From contig NZ_RZIS01000014.1 in NCBI RefSeq assembly GCF_005281835.1, forward strand, positions 1 to 64,000: a stretch of DNA of 64,000 nucleotides, in the 5' to 3' direction. The notes beneath the pieces were generated by a model that saw only the letters and a program-made list of their open reading frames with translations, did not search any database and was not told the DNA's origin. The position numbers and the translations under genes are program-made. This DNA comes from Vibrio profundi. GTDB taxonomy: Bacteria > Pseudomonadota > Gammaproteobacteria > Enterobacterales > Vibrionaceae. Shown here piece after piece: positions 16,946 to 26,033 of this stretch (the first letter of the stretch is position 1; every line of letters begins with the position of its first letter).

Positions 16946-19363
16946 CTATACGTCTAGGTTAGCTACCTTCAGTGCGTTTTCTTCGATGAAGTTACGACGA
17001 GGCTCAACTTGGTCACCCATTAGCGTCGTGAACAGCTGGTCAGCACCAACCGCATCTTCGATCGTTACCTGCATCATACGGCGTGTCTCTGGGTCCATTG
17101 TCGTTTCCCACAGTTGATCTGGGTTCATCTCACCTAGACCTTTGTATCGTTGTAGGCTTAGACCACGACGAGACTCTTTCACCAACCAGTTCAACGCATC
17201 CACGAAGTTAGTCACAGCTTGAGTACGCTCACCACGCTTAATGTAAGCGCCTTCTTCGATCAAACCGTTTAGCGCTTCTGATAGATCCGCTAACTTAGCG
17301 AACTCTTTCGAGTTAATAAGATCAATGCTCAGTGCATGTTCATGCGTCACACCGTGAGTACGAACCACTACTTTTGGTAGGCTTAGACCTAGCTCGGCGT
17401 GTTTTTCCACTTCTAAGCTGTATTGGCTTGCACCAACTTCTTTAGCATTCAACTGCTCAACTAGCTGTTTGCCCCACGCTTCTACTGCCGCTTCATCATG
17501 ACATTGCTCTGCCGTTAAGCGCGGCATGTAAATCATTTCATGCATCAGTGCGTGTGGGTAGCGGCGGCTCATACGCTCCACCAGCTTGATTCCAGAGTTG
17601 TATTGCTGAACCAGCTTCTCTAGTGCTTCACCCGCCAATGCTGGAGCATCTGGGTTTACGTGTAGAGCTGCGTTATCAAGAGCTAGTGCCACTTGGTACT
17701 GGTTCATTGCATCTTCATCTTTAATGTACTGCTCTTGCTTACCTTTCTTCACTTTGTAAAGTGGTGGCTGAGCGATGTAGATGTAACCACGCTCAATAAG
17801 CTCTGGCATTTGACGGTAGAAGAAGGTCAACAGTAGCGTACGAATGTGCGAACCATCGACATCGGCATCGGTCATGATGATGATGTTGTGGTAGCGCAAT
17901 TTATCTGGGTTGTACTCATCGCGGCCAATACCACAACCAAGAGCTGTGATTAGGGTTGCCACTTCTTGCGAAGAAAGCATCTTGTCGAAACGCGCTTTCT
18001 CTACGTTAAGGATTTTACCTTTCAGAGGAAGAATCGCTTGGTTCTTACGGTTACGACCCTGCTTAGCACTACCGCCCGCAGAGTCACCCTCCACTATGTA
18101 AAGTTCAGAAACTGCAGGATCTTTTTCCTGACAGTCCGCAAGTTTACCTGGAAGACCAGCAAGATCTAATGCGCCCTTACGACGAGTCATCTCACGAGCT
18201 TTACGTGCAGCATCACGAGCGCGAGCGGCATCGATAATTTTAGTACAAACCGTCTTCGCTTCTGTTGGGTTCTCAATAAGGAACTCAGACAGTTTCTCGC
18301 CCATAGCTGATTCAACCGCTGATTTCACTTCAGAAGACACCAGTTTGTCTTTAGTTTGGCTAGAGAACTTAGGATCTGGCACTTTCACGGAGATAACCGC
18401 AGTCAGACCTTCACGAGCATCGTCACCTGAAGTAGATGTTTTCGCTTTCTTAGAGAAACCTTCTTTATCCATGAAGCTGTTTAACGTACGTGTTAATGCA
18501 GCACGGAAACCCGCTAGGTGAGTACCACCATCGCGTTGAGGAATGTTATTCGTGAAACAGTAAATGTTTTCTTGGTAGCCATCATTCCACTGCATTGCGA
18601 CTTCAACCGTAATGCCATCTTCACGTTCGTGGTCGAAGTGGAAGATTTTCTGGATGATTGGCGTTTTGTTGGTATTTAGGTGATCAACGAACGCCTGAAT
18701 ACCACCTTCAAACATAAAGTGATCCGATTTATCTTCTTCACGCTCATCAATTAGCTTGATCGATACGCCTGAGTTTAGGAACGACAGTTCACGTAAACGC
18801 TTAGCTAGAATATCGTAGTGGAACAAAACGTTAGAGAAGGTTTCTTCACTTGGCCAGAAACGAATTTCCGTACCCGTTTTGTCCGTATCACCCACAACAG
18901 ATAGTGGCGCTTGAGGCTCACCATGGTGATAAGTTTGAGTATGAATTTGACCACCGCGGTGGATAGTAAGAGTAACTTGCTTAGACAGTGCGTTAACTAC
19001 CGAAACACCAACACCGTGCAGACCACCAGAAACTTTGTACGAGTTATCATCGAACTTACCACCAGCGTGCAGAACCGTCATGATAACTTCTGCTGCAGAC
19101 ACCTGCTCTTCAGGGTGCATTTCCGTTGGGATACCACGGCCGTCATCACGAACAGATACTGAGTTATCTTCGTGGATCGTAACAATGATGTCATTACAGT
19201 GACCAGCTAATGCTTCATCAATAGAGTTATCTACCACCTCGAAGACCATGTGGTGCAGACCGGTACCATCATCCGTGTCGCCAATGTACATTCCAGGACG
19301 CTTACGTACCGCATCCAGACCCTTCAGTACCTTAATACTCGATGAATCGTAATTATCTGACAT
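16946..19363 (-). CDS. gyrB: DNA gyrase subunit B
   Basis: The 805-residue GyrB is the ATPase subunit of gyrase, which introduces negative supercoils. The GHKL ATPase domain has EVVDNSIDEALAGH (about 40-53), DDGRGIPTE and GGLHGVGVSVVNALS. The TOPRIM domain has EGDSAGGSAKQGRNRK (about 424-439), which includes the quinolone-resistance region, and DADVDGSHIRTLLL near 498. The extra domain between TOPRIM and the C-terminus is of the gamma-proteobacterial type, and the length matches E. coli (804). It is the last gene of dnaA-dnaN-recF-gyrB, 17 bases after recF. Confidence 0.98.
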   Translation of the reverse strand: MSDNYDSSSIKVLKGLDAVRKRPGMYIGDTDDGTGLHHMVFEVVDNSIDEALAGHCNDIIVTIHEDNSVSVRDDGRGIPTEMHPEEQVSAAEVIMTVLHAGGKFDDNSYKVSGGLHGVGVSVVNALSKQVTLTIHRGGQIHTQTYHHGEPQAPLSVVGDTDKTGTEIRFWPSEETFSNVLFHYDILAKRLRELSFLNSGVSIKLIDEREEDKSDHFMFEGGIQAFVDHLNTNKTPIIQKIFHFDHEREDGITVEVAMQWNDGYQENIYCFTNNIPQRDGGTHLAGFRAALTRTLNSFMDKEGFSKKAKTSTSGDDAREGLTAVISVKVPDPKFSSQTKDKLVSSEVKSAVESAMGEKLSEFLIENPTEAKTVCTKIIDAARARDAARKAREMTRRKGALDLAGLPGKLADCQEKDPAVSELYIVEGDSAGGSAKQGRNRKNQAILPLKGKILNVEKARFDKMLSSQEVATLITALGCGIGRDEYNPDKLRYHNIIIMTDADVDGSHIRTLLLTFFYRQMPELIERGYIYIAQPPLYKVKKGKQEQYIKDEDAMNQYQVALALDNAALHVNPDAPALAGEALEKLVQQYNSGIKLVERMSRRYPHALMHEMIYMPRLTAEQCHDEAAVEAWGKQLVEQLNAKEVGASQYSLEVEKHAELGLSLPKVVVRTHGVTHEHALSIDLINSKEFAKLADLSEALNGLIEEGAYIKRGERTQAVTNFVDALNWLVKESRRGLSLQRYKGLGEMNPDQLWETTMDPETRRMMQVTIEDAVGADQLFTTLMGDQVEPRRNFIEENALKVANLDV

Positions 19364-19380
19364 AGTTACTCTCTGACTAA

Positions 19381-20460
19381 TTATCCTTGCTCTATTTTGC
19401 CATGTTCCACATGAAACATCTTGCTGTTTTCTTCTTGCATGTCTGCAATCTGTTCAGCAGTAATAGAGCTTACAAAAACTTGAGCCCCCGTCTTTTTAAA
19501 ACAGTCCGCTAACCGGACCCGACGTTGGCTATCTAATTCGGAAGCAAAGTCATCTATTAAGTAGATGCATTGCTTACCTGTCATTTCAGTTAGGTGTTGT
19601 CCCTGCGCTACTCGCAAAGCACATACCATTAACTTCAATTGACCTCGTGAAAGCACATCTTCAACGGGTGTGCCATTCACTTTAATTTTGAGATCAGCCT
19701 TATTTGGCCCACTAAAGGTGTAACCAAGCTGCTGATCTCGTTCAAAATTCTTTTCTAGTATCTCGGCATAAGGCGTGTCTTTATCCCAGCCTCGATAATA
19801 GTTCATCTGAATATCGTATTCAGGCAAGAAACCAGCACAGATGTCATGAGCGATCGTTTTCAATTGCTCGACATAGTCACTGCGCCACTGGCTGATATTT
19901 TCTGCTAATCTCGCCAGTTCTTGATCCCAATAGCTGAGTTCGCGATAACTGGTGGCCGTTTTTAACAAGGCATTACGCTGCTTGTTAAGACGCTTCACTC
20001 GCCCCCATGCTTCATAAAAAGCAGGTTCGCTATGGAACACTCCCCAATCAATGTAAGCACGGCGGTTTTTAGGGCCGTCGGTTAGTAAATCAAACCCTTC
20101 AGTATGAATCAATTGCAAAGGTAATACTTGCGCCAATTGAGCCAATTTTTGCCCAGATTGACCGCTTATTTTAACCTCTGTGGTGCCATCACGCTGCTTA
20201 TTAATGCCGATTGGTAGCTCAAATTGATCCGATGTCATAAAACGACCGTGTACGAACAACTCGCTACAGTCATTTTGAATGATACGTCCCGTTAACGAGC
20301 TCTTAAACGAGCGGCCATGTCCGAGCAAATAAATCGCTTCAAGGACACTGGTTTTGCCGCTGCCATTAGGCCCTATAAGAAAGTTAAAGCCTGATGACAG
20401 TTCAACGTCACAGGCTTCAATATTTCTAAATTGCTTTACGATTAAACGCGATAAAGGCAT
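19381..20460 (-). CDS. recF: DNA replication and repair protein RecF
   Basis: The 359-residue RecF is an SMC-like ATPase that helps load RecA at single-strand gaps with RecO and RecR. Walker A is GPNGSGKTS near residue 31. The ABC-type signature SRGQLKL lies near 270, followed by the Walker B region YLIDDFASELD. It starts 27 bases after dnaN. Its last codons contain a parS-like 16-mer (19403-19418), encoding the MFHVEHGK part of the C-terminus. Confidence 0.96.
   Translation of the reverse strand: MPLSRLIVKQFRNIEACDVELSSGFNFLIGPNGSGKTSVLEAIYLLGHGRSFKSSLTGRIIQNDCSELFVHGRFMTSDQFELPIGINKQRDGTTEVKISGQSGQKLAQLAQVLPLQLIHTEGFDLLTDGPKNRRAYIDWGVFHSEPAFYEAWGRVKRLNKQRNALLKTATSYRELSYWDQELARLAENISQWRSDYVEQLKTIAHDICAGFLPEYDIQMNYYRGWDKDTPYAEILEKNFERDQQLGYTFSGPNKADLKIKVNGTPVEDVLSRGQLKLMVCALRVAQGQHLTEMTGKQCIYLIDDFASELDSQRRVRLADCFKKTGAQVFVSSITAEQIADMQEENSKMFHVEHGKIEQG
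19403..19418. promoter_or_regulatory. parS-like ParB-binding site in the 3' end of recF
   Basis: TGTTCCACATGAAACA differs from the general bacterial parS 16-mer (TGTTTCACGTGAAACA) at two positions and is nearly palindromic. It lies about 11 kb from oriC and 14 kb from parAB. Chromosome 1 of Vibrio is segregated by ParAB1 acting on parS near the origin, so a site here is plausible. Whether ParB tolerates both changes is unknown. Confidence 0.5.
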
Positions 20461-20487
20461 GAATTTTTCATATCGTGATCAGCAAAC

Positions 20488-21588
20488 TTATAAGCGAATT
20501 GGCATCACGACATACATCGCACTGTCGTCTTGAGCATTTTCAATCAAGGCACTCGCATTAGCATCCGACATCGAAATACGTACATTTTCACAACGCAACG
20601 TATTCAATACATCCAATACATAGCTCACGTTAAAACCAATTTCGAGAGCATCGCCTTCAAACGATACATCAAGCATTTCTTCCGCTTCTTCCTGTTCAGG
20701 GTTGTTCGCGGTAATACGCATTTCGCTATCAGCTAAATTCACGCGAACGCCGCGGAATTTCTCATTGGATAAAATCGCAGCGCGAGAAAAGGCAGAGCGT
20801 AACTCATCACAGCTTGCTTCTAACGTTTTGGTCGTATTTTGCGGCATTACGCGGCGATAATCAGGGAAACGGCCATCAACTAACTTAGAAGTGAATACAT
20901 AGTTGTTTACTTCAGCACGCACGTTTGAGTTACCAATTTGCAGCGTCACTGGCTGCTCAGGCGCATCCAATAACTTCACTAGCTCTTGAACCCCCTTACG
21001 AGGCACGATGATCTGCTTTTGAGCAAAGTCCGCACCGAGCTGTGCTTGAGATACCGCCATACGGTGACCATCGGTCGCCACACTGCGCAACGTAGAGCCT
21101 TCAATCTCAAACAACATACCGTTGAGGTAATAACGAACATCTTGGTTCGCCATTGAGAATTGAGTTTTTTCGATAAGACCGCGCAGTTCAGCTTGTGTCA
21201 CAGACACTTCAACTTCACTGTTCCAGTCTTCAATATTTGGGAAATCCGCCGCAGGCAAAGTGGCCAGTGAGAAACGGCTGCGGCCAGAGCGCACTTGGAT
21301 ACGATCGCCATCTAAAACCACAGTAATAATTGAGCTATCCGGTAGACCACGACAGATATCTAAGAACTTACGTGAAGGGACGGTAATACTACCCGCTTCA
21401 AAGTCCCCTTCTAGAGTCACACGGCTGATCAATTCCACTTCAAGGTCTGTTGCCGTCAAAGAAAGCACATTATCTTCCACTTTGAGTAACAAGTTACCAA
21501 GAATAGGAAGCGTCGGTCTGCCACCCAGAGCGCCCGATACTTGTTGGAGTGGTTTAATTAAATGGCTGCGTTCAATGGTAAATTTCAT
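20488..21588 (-). CDS. dnaN: DNA polymerase III beta clamp
   Basis: The 366-residue sliding clamp encircles DNA as a dimer and tethers polymerase III. Its three repeated clamp domains span about 1-120, 128-245 and 246-366. Recognisable segments are the N-terminus MKFTIERSHLIKPLQQVSGALG, read here as start and helix, VATDGHRMA, and the C-terminus YVVMPIRL, which ends the same way as E. coli DnaN. Length equals the E. coli clamp. It lies 101 bases after dnaA, in the conserved dnaA-dnaN-recF-gyrB order. Confidence 0.98.
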   Translation of the reverse strand: MKFTIERSHLIKPLQQVSGALGGRPTLPILGNLLLKVEDNVLSLTATDLEVELISRVTLEGDFEAGSITVPSRKFLDICRGLPDSSIITVVLDGDRIQVRSGRSRFSLATLPAADFPNIEDWNSEVEVSVTQAELRGLIEKTQFSMANQDVRYYLNGMLFEIEGSTLRSVATDGHRMAVSQAQLGADFAQKQIIVPRKGVQELVKLLDAPEQPVTLQIGNSNVRAEVNNYVFTSKLVDGRFPDYRRVMPQNTTKTLEASCDELRSAFSRAAILSNEKFRGVRVNLADSEMRITANNPEQEEAEEMLDVSFEGDALEIGFNVSYVLDVLNTLRCENVRISMSDANASALIENAQDDSAMYVVMPIRL

Positions 21589-21689
21589 ATCTAGCTCTTA
21601 ACGGTATATGTGGCTCTAAGTATAAAAGAGCTCGTCTCAAGACAAGCTCTTAGCCAAAATTCATTTAACAGGAGTAAGAATACTGCGAA

Positions 21690-23096
21690 TTAAGAAGAAA
21701 GGGTACGGATCAAGTTCGAGTAATCTTCTTTAATGTCGTGGCTTTCTTCACGCAACTGAGCAATCTTACGACATGCATGCAGAACAGTCGTATGGTCACG
21801 TCCACCAAATGCGTCACCGATCTCAGGTAAACTGTGGTTGGTCAGCTCTTTCGCCAATGCCATGGCAAGTTGACGCGGGCGCGCAACCGAACGTGAGCGA
21901 CGTTTAGATAACAAATCTGCCACTTTAATTTTGTAGTACTCAGCAACCGTTTTTTGAATGTTATCGATAGTCACCAGTTTTTCTTGCAGTGCTAATAGAT
22001 CACGCAGTGCTTCACGCACAAAATCGATGGTAATTGGTCGCCCAGTAAAGTTGGCGTTCGCGATAACACGGTTTAATGCCCCTTCAAGTTCACGAACATT
22101 CGAACGTAAGCGCTTCGCAATAAAGAACGCCACTTCGTCAGCCAGGTGAATTTGATGGTCTTCCGCTTTCTTCATCAAGATCGCAACGCGAGTTTCAAGC
22201 TCTGGCGGCTCGATCGCAACCGTGAGTCCCCAACCGAAACGTGATTTGAGACGATCCTCCACCCCGTTGATCTCTTTAGGATAACGGTCTGAAGTTAGGA
22301 TGATCTGCTGGTTGCCTTCCAATAACGCGTTAAACGTATGGAAGAACTCTTCTTGAGATCGTTCTTTATTAGCAAAAAACTGAATGTCATCGATAAGCAA
22401 AGCGTCAACACTGCGGTAGTAACGCTTAAATTCTTCAATCGCGTTGTTTTGCAGTGCTTTTACCATATCTTGCACAAAACGCTCAGAGTGCATGTACACC
22501 ACTTTTGCATTCGGCTTACCGTCTACAATCGCATTTCCCACCGCGTGCAATAGGTGCGTTTTACCTAGGCCAGTTCCGCCATATAGGAATAGCGGGTTAT
22601 ACGCAGCGCCTGGATTACCCGCAACCTGACGAGCAGCCGCTAAGCCCAGTTGGTTCGATTTACCCTCAACAAAGTTATTAAACTTATGCTTCGGGTTGAC
22701 GTTTGAACGGTGATTAATGTCGACAACTTCTACGTCGTCGTTATCCCAAGTCTTATGTACTGGCTTACGCGCTTGCAGTTGTGCCGGTGCTGATGACTCC
22801 GCAGCCACATCCGCAGCGGTGCGAACTGGCTCAGGTTTTGGCGTGCTGACACGTTTACTGCCCACTTCAAAACGTAAGCTTGGGATATCGTTGCCGCAAT
22901 ACTCTTGCAGCAAACGGTTAATGCTATTGAGGTACTTATCGCGCACCCAATCCAAAACGAATCGATTAGGGGCAAATAGAGTTAGAGTATTGTCATTGAG
23001 CTCCGCTTGTAACGGACGAACCCACATACTGAATTCTGTAGCTGGTAGCTCTTCTTGAAGCTGTTGCAAACATTGCAACCAAAGCGAAGATGACAC
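21690..23096 (-). CDS. dnaA: Chromosomal replication initiator DnaA
   Basis: The 468-residue initiator binds DnaA boxes in oriC and opens the origin. Domain I (about 1-85) mediates contacts with DnaB and DiaA, and domain II is a variable linker. The AAA+ domain III has Walker A GGTGLGKTHL (near 173) and Walker B LLIDDIQFF. Domain IV has the DNA-binding signature GGRDHTTVLHACRKI near the C-terminus. It is about 7 kb from oriC and separated from rpmH by an ABC transporter, unlike the adjacent dnaA-rpmH arrangement of E. coli. Possible DnaA boxes lie in its upstream region. Confidence 0.98.
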   Translation of the reverse strand: MSSSLWLQCLQQLQEELPATEFSMWVRPLQAELNDNTLTLFAPNRFVLDWVRDKYLNSINRLLQEYCGNDIPSLRFEVGSKRVSTPKPEPVRTAADVAAESSAPAQLQARKPVHKTWDNDDVEVVDINHRSNVNPKHKFNNFVEGKSNQLGLAAARQVAGNPGAAYNPLFLYGGTGLGKTHLLHAVGNAIVDGKPNAKVVYMHSERFVQDMVKALQNNAIEEFKRYYRSVDALLIDDIQFFANKERSQEEFFHTFNALLEGNQQIILTSDRYPKEINGVEDRLKSRFGWGLTVAIEPPELETRVAILMKKAEDHQIHLADEVAFFIAKRLRSNVRELEGALNRVIANANFTGRPITIDFVREALRDLLALQEKLVTIDNIQKTVAEYYKIKVADLLSKRRSRSVARPRQLAMALAKELTNHSLPEIGDAFGGRDHTTVLHACRKIAQLREESHDIKEDYSNLIRTLSS

Positions 23097-23240
23097 GGTG
23101 CCCTCACTCTATTTAAGTTATCTGAAATGACTGGCAATTTTACCTGTTGATAAATCAGATCGCCAGCAATTGATCAAGGATCCAGTGAATAAGATCTAAG
23201 TTATTCACAATATTTTGCTCAAATTTATTAAGATCCGCAC
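23097..23240 (-). promoter_or_regulatory. dnaA control region with DnaA boxes and GATC sites
   Basis: Upstream of dnaA are two DnaA-box matches: TTATCAACA (minus strand, 23153-23145) and a consensus TTATTCACA (plus strand, 23201-23209). At least four GATC sites (23158, 23172, 23179, 23193) lie within about 40 bases. This fits autorepression by DnaA and Dam/SeqA timing known from enterobacteria. No promoter hexamers were assigned. Confidence 0.65.
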
Positions 23241-23406
23241 AAACTGCCCCAAATTTACTCACATAATGATCCACTTATCCTCGGATCCTGACGATTTATC
23301 CCCAAAAGCAGCATGCCTTCTGGTTATGGTTAATAACATCTGGTTATTTATTCTATTGAGCATTTTCCCAGTAACATCCTGCTCTATAAATATTAGGAGT
23401 TACCAA

Positions 23407-24156
23407 ATGAAAAACTGGATTAAAGCTGCAATTGCAGTAATCGCACTTTCTGCTGCCACCGTTCAAGCTGCTACTGAAGTAAAAGTAGGCATGTCTGGCC
23501 GTTATTTCCCATTCACGTTCGTAAAACAAGACCAACTACAAGGTTTTGAAGTGGATCTATGGGATGAGATTGGTAAGCGTAACGATTACAAAGTGGAATA
23601 CGTGACTGCAAACTTCTCTGGTTTATTTGGTCTACTTGAAACAGGCCGTATCGATACTATCTCTAACCAGATCACGATGACGGATGCACGTAAAGCAAAA
23701 TACTTATTTGCAGACCCGTATGTTGTTGATGGCGCTCAAATTACCGTACGTAAAGGTAATGACAGCATCCAAGGTGTTGAAGACCTAAATGGTAAAACAG
23801 TTGCGGTTAACTTAGGTTCTAACTTTGAGCAGCTACTTCGCAGCTACGACAAAGACAACAAGATCAACATCAAAACTTACGATACTGGTATTGAGCATGA
23901 CGTAGCACTAGGCCGTGCCGATGCATTCGTAATGGACCGTCTTTCTGCACTTGAGCTAATCAAGAAAACTGGTTTACCGCTTCAACTAGCAGGTCAGCCA
24001 TTCGAAACGATTGAAAACGCTTGGCCATTCGTTGATAACGACAACGGTAAAAAACTGCAAGCGGAAGTAAATGAAGCTTTAGCCGCTATGCGTGCTGATG
24101 GTACGCTAGCGACAATTTCTAAAAAGTGGTTTGGTGCGGACATTACGCAGAAGTAA
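23407..24156 (+). CDS. Polar amino-acid ABC transporter, periplasmic binding protein
   Basis: This protein is 249 residues from the ATG at 23407, preceded by TTAGGAG. Longer frames upstream lack a signal sequence at the right place. A signal peptide (about 1-21, cleavage near VQA-AT) is followed by a family 3 solute-binding domain: GRYFPFTF, GFEVDLWDEIG, DTISNQITMTDARK and a C-terminal KKWFGADIT. The overall pattern, including the VGR/LGRADAF-MDRLSAL segment and the KWFGADIT ending, resembles the cystine-binding protein FliY/TcyJ, so cystine is a plausible ligand but not proven. Permease and ATPase genes follow. Confidence 0.85.
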   Translation: MKNWIKAAIAVIALSAATVQAATEVKVGMSGRYFPFTFVKQDQLQGFEVDLWDEIGKRNDYKVEYVTANFSGLFGLLETGRIDTISNQITMTDARKAKYLFADPYVVDGAQITVRKGNDSIQGVEDLNGKTVAVNLGSNFEQLLRSYDKDNKINIKTYDTGIEHDVALGRADAFVMDRLSALELIKKTGLPLQLAGQPFETIENAWPFVDNDNGKKLQAEVNEALAAMRADGTLATISKKWFGADITQK

Positions 24157-24176
24157 TTACTCACTTAATTCGTTCA

Positions 24177-24211
24177 AAACCCACTGCGAAGTTTTTATGC
24201 GGTGGGTTTTT
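24177..24211 (+). terminator. Intra-operon hairpin after the binding-protein gene
   Basis: AACCCACTGC pairs with GCGGTGGGTT (one G-U) and is followed by T-rich sequence. Placed between the binding-protein and permease genes, it probably lowers permease and ATPase expression relative to the binding protein, a common arrangement. Confidence 0.7.
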
Positions 24212-24275
24212 GCGTTTTGCTCTCTTTTCAACGCTCAAACCAAACTCACGCTAAAACAATATCAAGAGATACATT

Positions 24276-24947
24276 ATGGGATTTGATTTCAACTACATGC
24301 TCGAGTTGTTGCCGATACTGCTGAAGTATTTAGGGACAACGATGGAAATGGCGACGTGGGGGCTAGTGTTCTCGCTAATTCTCGCCGTAGTGCTCGCTAA
24401 CATTCGAGTATTTAAAGTGCCTGTATTGGATCAGTTAAGCCAACTCTACATCAGCTTTTTCCGCGGCACTCCGCTACTGGTGCAATTATTCCTGCTTTAT
24501 TATGGCTTACCACAAGTGTTCCCTCTATTAGTAGGGCTCGATGCATTTAGCGCTGCAGTGATCGGTTTAACCTTACACTTTGCTGCGTACATGGCGGAAA
24601 GTATCCGTGCCGCGATCATCGGTATCGATCGTAGCCAAATGGAAGCCAGCTTATCGGTGGGGATGACCACCAACCAAGCGATGCGTCGAATTATTCTGCC
24701 GCAGGCTACCCGTGTGGCATTACCATCGCTCATGAACTATTTCATCGATATGATTAAGTCTACTTCGCTAGCATTCACACTAGGCGTGGCAGAAATCATG
24801 GCTAAAGCGCAAATGGAAGCGTCTTCGAGCTTTCGATTCTTCGAAGCTTTCTTAGCCGTAGCGCTGATTTACTGGGGTGTGGTTGTCATTCTTACTCGAG
24901 TGCAAATCTGGGCTGAAACCAAACTCAATAAGGCATATGTACGATGA
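24276..24947 (+). CDS. Polar amino-acid ABC transporter permease
   Basis: The 223-residue inner-membrane permease belongs to the His/Glu/Gln/cystine group. FFRGTPLLVQLFLLYYGLPQ (split across about residues 62-81) is the group signature, and the EAA-type coupling loop EASLSVGMTTNQAMRRIILPQA is near 138. About five membrane helices are visible. Its stop overlaps the ATPase start by 4 bases (ATGA), indicating translational coupling. No second permease is present, so it should act as a homodimer. Confidence 0.88.
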   Translation: MGFDFNYMLELLPILLKYLGTTMEMATWGLVFSLILAVVLANIRVFKVPVLDQLSQLYISFFRGTPLLVQLFLLYYGLPQVFPLLVGLDAFSAAVIGLTLHFAAYMAESIRAAIIGIDRSQMEASLSVGMTTNQAMRRIILPQATRVALPSLMNYFIDMIKSTSLAFTLGVAEIMAKAQMEASSSFRFFEAFLAVALIYWGVVVILTRVQIWAETKLNKAYVR

Positions 24948-25681
24948 TCAAATTAGAAAATATCCACAAGCAGTTTGGTGACACCGAAGTCCTGAAAGGT
25001 ATTGACCTTGAAATCAAGCAAGGTGAGATCATTGTTATCATAGGTTCCAGTGGTACAGGTAAGTCTACCCTACTACGCTGTGTGAACTTTTTAGAGCAAG
25101 CCGACCAAGGTAAGATCTCAATTGACGACATTACCGTCGACACGGCAAAGCACTCAAAATCCGAAGTGCTGGCACTGCGCCGTAAGACTGGTTTTGTTTT
25201 CCAGAACTACGCTTTGTTTGCCCACCTCACTGCACGACAAAACATCGCAGAAGGGTTAATCACTGTTCGAGGTTGGAAAAAGCAGCAAGCACTTGAGAAA
25301 GCACAACAAATACTGGATGACATTGGTCTTGGAGACAAAGGAGATAGCTACCCAGCCGCCCTTTCTGGCGGTCAGCAACAACGGGTAGGTATTGGCCGTG
25401 CCATGGCATTTCAGCCTGAGCTCTTACTGTTTGATGAACCGACCTCAGCGCTGGATCCTGAATGGGTTGGCGAAGTTCTGGCGCTCATGAAAAAGCTCGC
25501 AACTCAGCACCAAACGATGCTGGTGGTCACACACGAAATGCAGTTTGCTCGTGAAGTGGCTGACCGAGTGATCTTCATGGCCGACGGCTACATTGTCGAA
25601 CAGGGATCTCCACAGGATATTTTTGGTAATCCACAGGATCCAAAATTGAAAAAGTTCCTAAATAAGGTTGGGATCGAGTAA
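24944..25681 (+). CDS. Polar amino-acid ABC transporter ATP-binding protein
   Basis: The 245-residue ABC ATPase powers the transporter encoded by the two preceding genes. Walker A GSSGTGKSTL is near residue 34, the ABC signature LSGGQQQRVGIGRAM near 139, and Walker B LLLFDEPTSALDP follows. The His-loop is in VVTHEMQFA. It is the size of HisP/GlnQ/TcyN proteins, without extra domains. The operon sits between dnaA and rpmH. Confidence 0.9.
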   Translation: MIKLENIHKQFGDTEVLKGIDLEIKQGEIIVIIGSSGTGKSTLLRCVNFLEQADQGKISIDDITVDTAKHSKSEVLALRRKTGFVFQNYALFAHLTARQNIAEGLITVRGWKKQQALEKAQQILDDIGLGDKGDSYPAALSGGQQQRVGIGRAMAFQPELLLFDEPTSALDPEWVGEVLALMKKLATQHQTMLVVTHEMQFAREVADRVIFMADGYIVEQGSPQDIFGNPQDPKLKKFLNKVGIE

Positions 25682-25687
25682 GGATCC

Positions 25688-25775
25688 TTGAGATTTTACT
25701 CATAGTACGTATAATCCCCCGACCGGAATTTTAGTTAAGCCAATCATTGACACTTTTTGTGACAGTGATTACAAT
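25688..25775 (+). promoter_or_regulatory. Two promoters for rpmH-rnpA-yidDC
   Basis: Promoter A: TTGAGA (25688-25693), 16-base spacer, TATAAT (25710-25715). Promoter B: TTGACA (25747-25752), 17-base spacer, TACAAT (25770-25775). Both are close to the sigma-70 consensus and precede rpmH by about 170 and 110 bases, fitting the very high demand for ribosomal protein L34. Confidence 0.8.
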
Positions 25776-25886
25776 TCCGCCTCTTTGTTGAGAGGCGTCG
25801 GTTTTCCTTTCTTATATAAGAAGAGAAAAAATACCCACGCCGGGTTTAACAAAAACCTAAAACTACTGATCAGTAAGGTAATTACA

Positions 25887-26021
25887 ATGAAACGCACTTT
25901 TCAACCTACAGTTCTAAAGCGTAAGCGTACTCACGGTTTCCGTGCTCGCATGGCTACTAAGAACGGTCGCGCAACAATCAATGCACGTCGTGCAAAAGGC
26001 CGTAAGCGTCTTTCTAAGTAA
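25887..26021 (+). CDS. rpmH: 50S ribosomal protein L34
   Basis: The 44-residue, very basic L34 starts at the ATG at 25887 (MKRTFQPTVLKRKRTHGFRA and ends AKGRKRLSK). An upstream frame opening at 25785 is not part of the protein. Sequence and length match E. coli L34 apart from a few substitutions. It is first in rpmH-rnpA-yidD-yidC. Confidence 0.98.
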   Translation: MKRTFQPTVLKRKRTHGFRARMATKNGRATINARRAKGRKRLSK

Positions 26022-26033
26022 TCTTTGATTATT

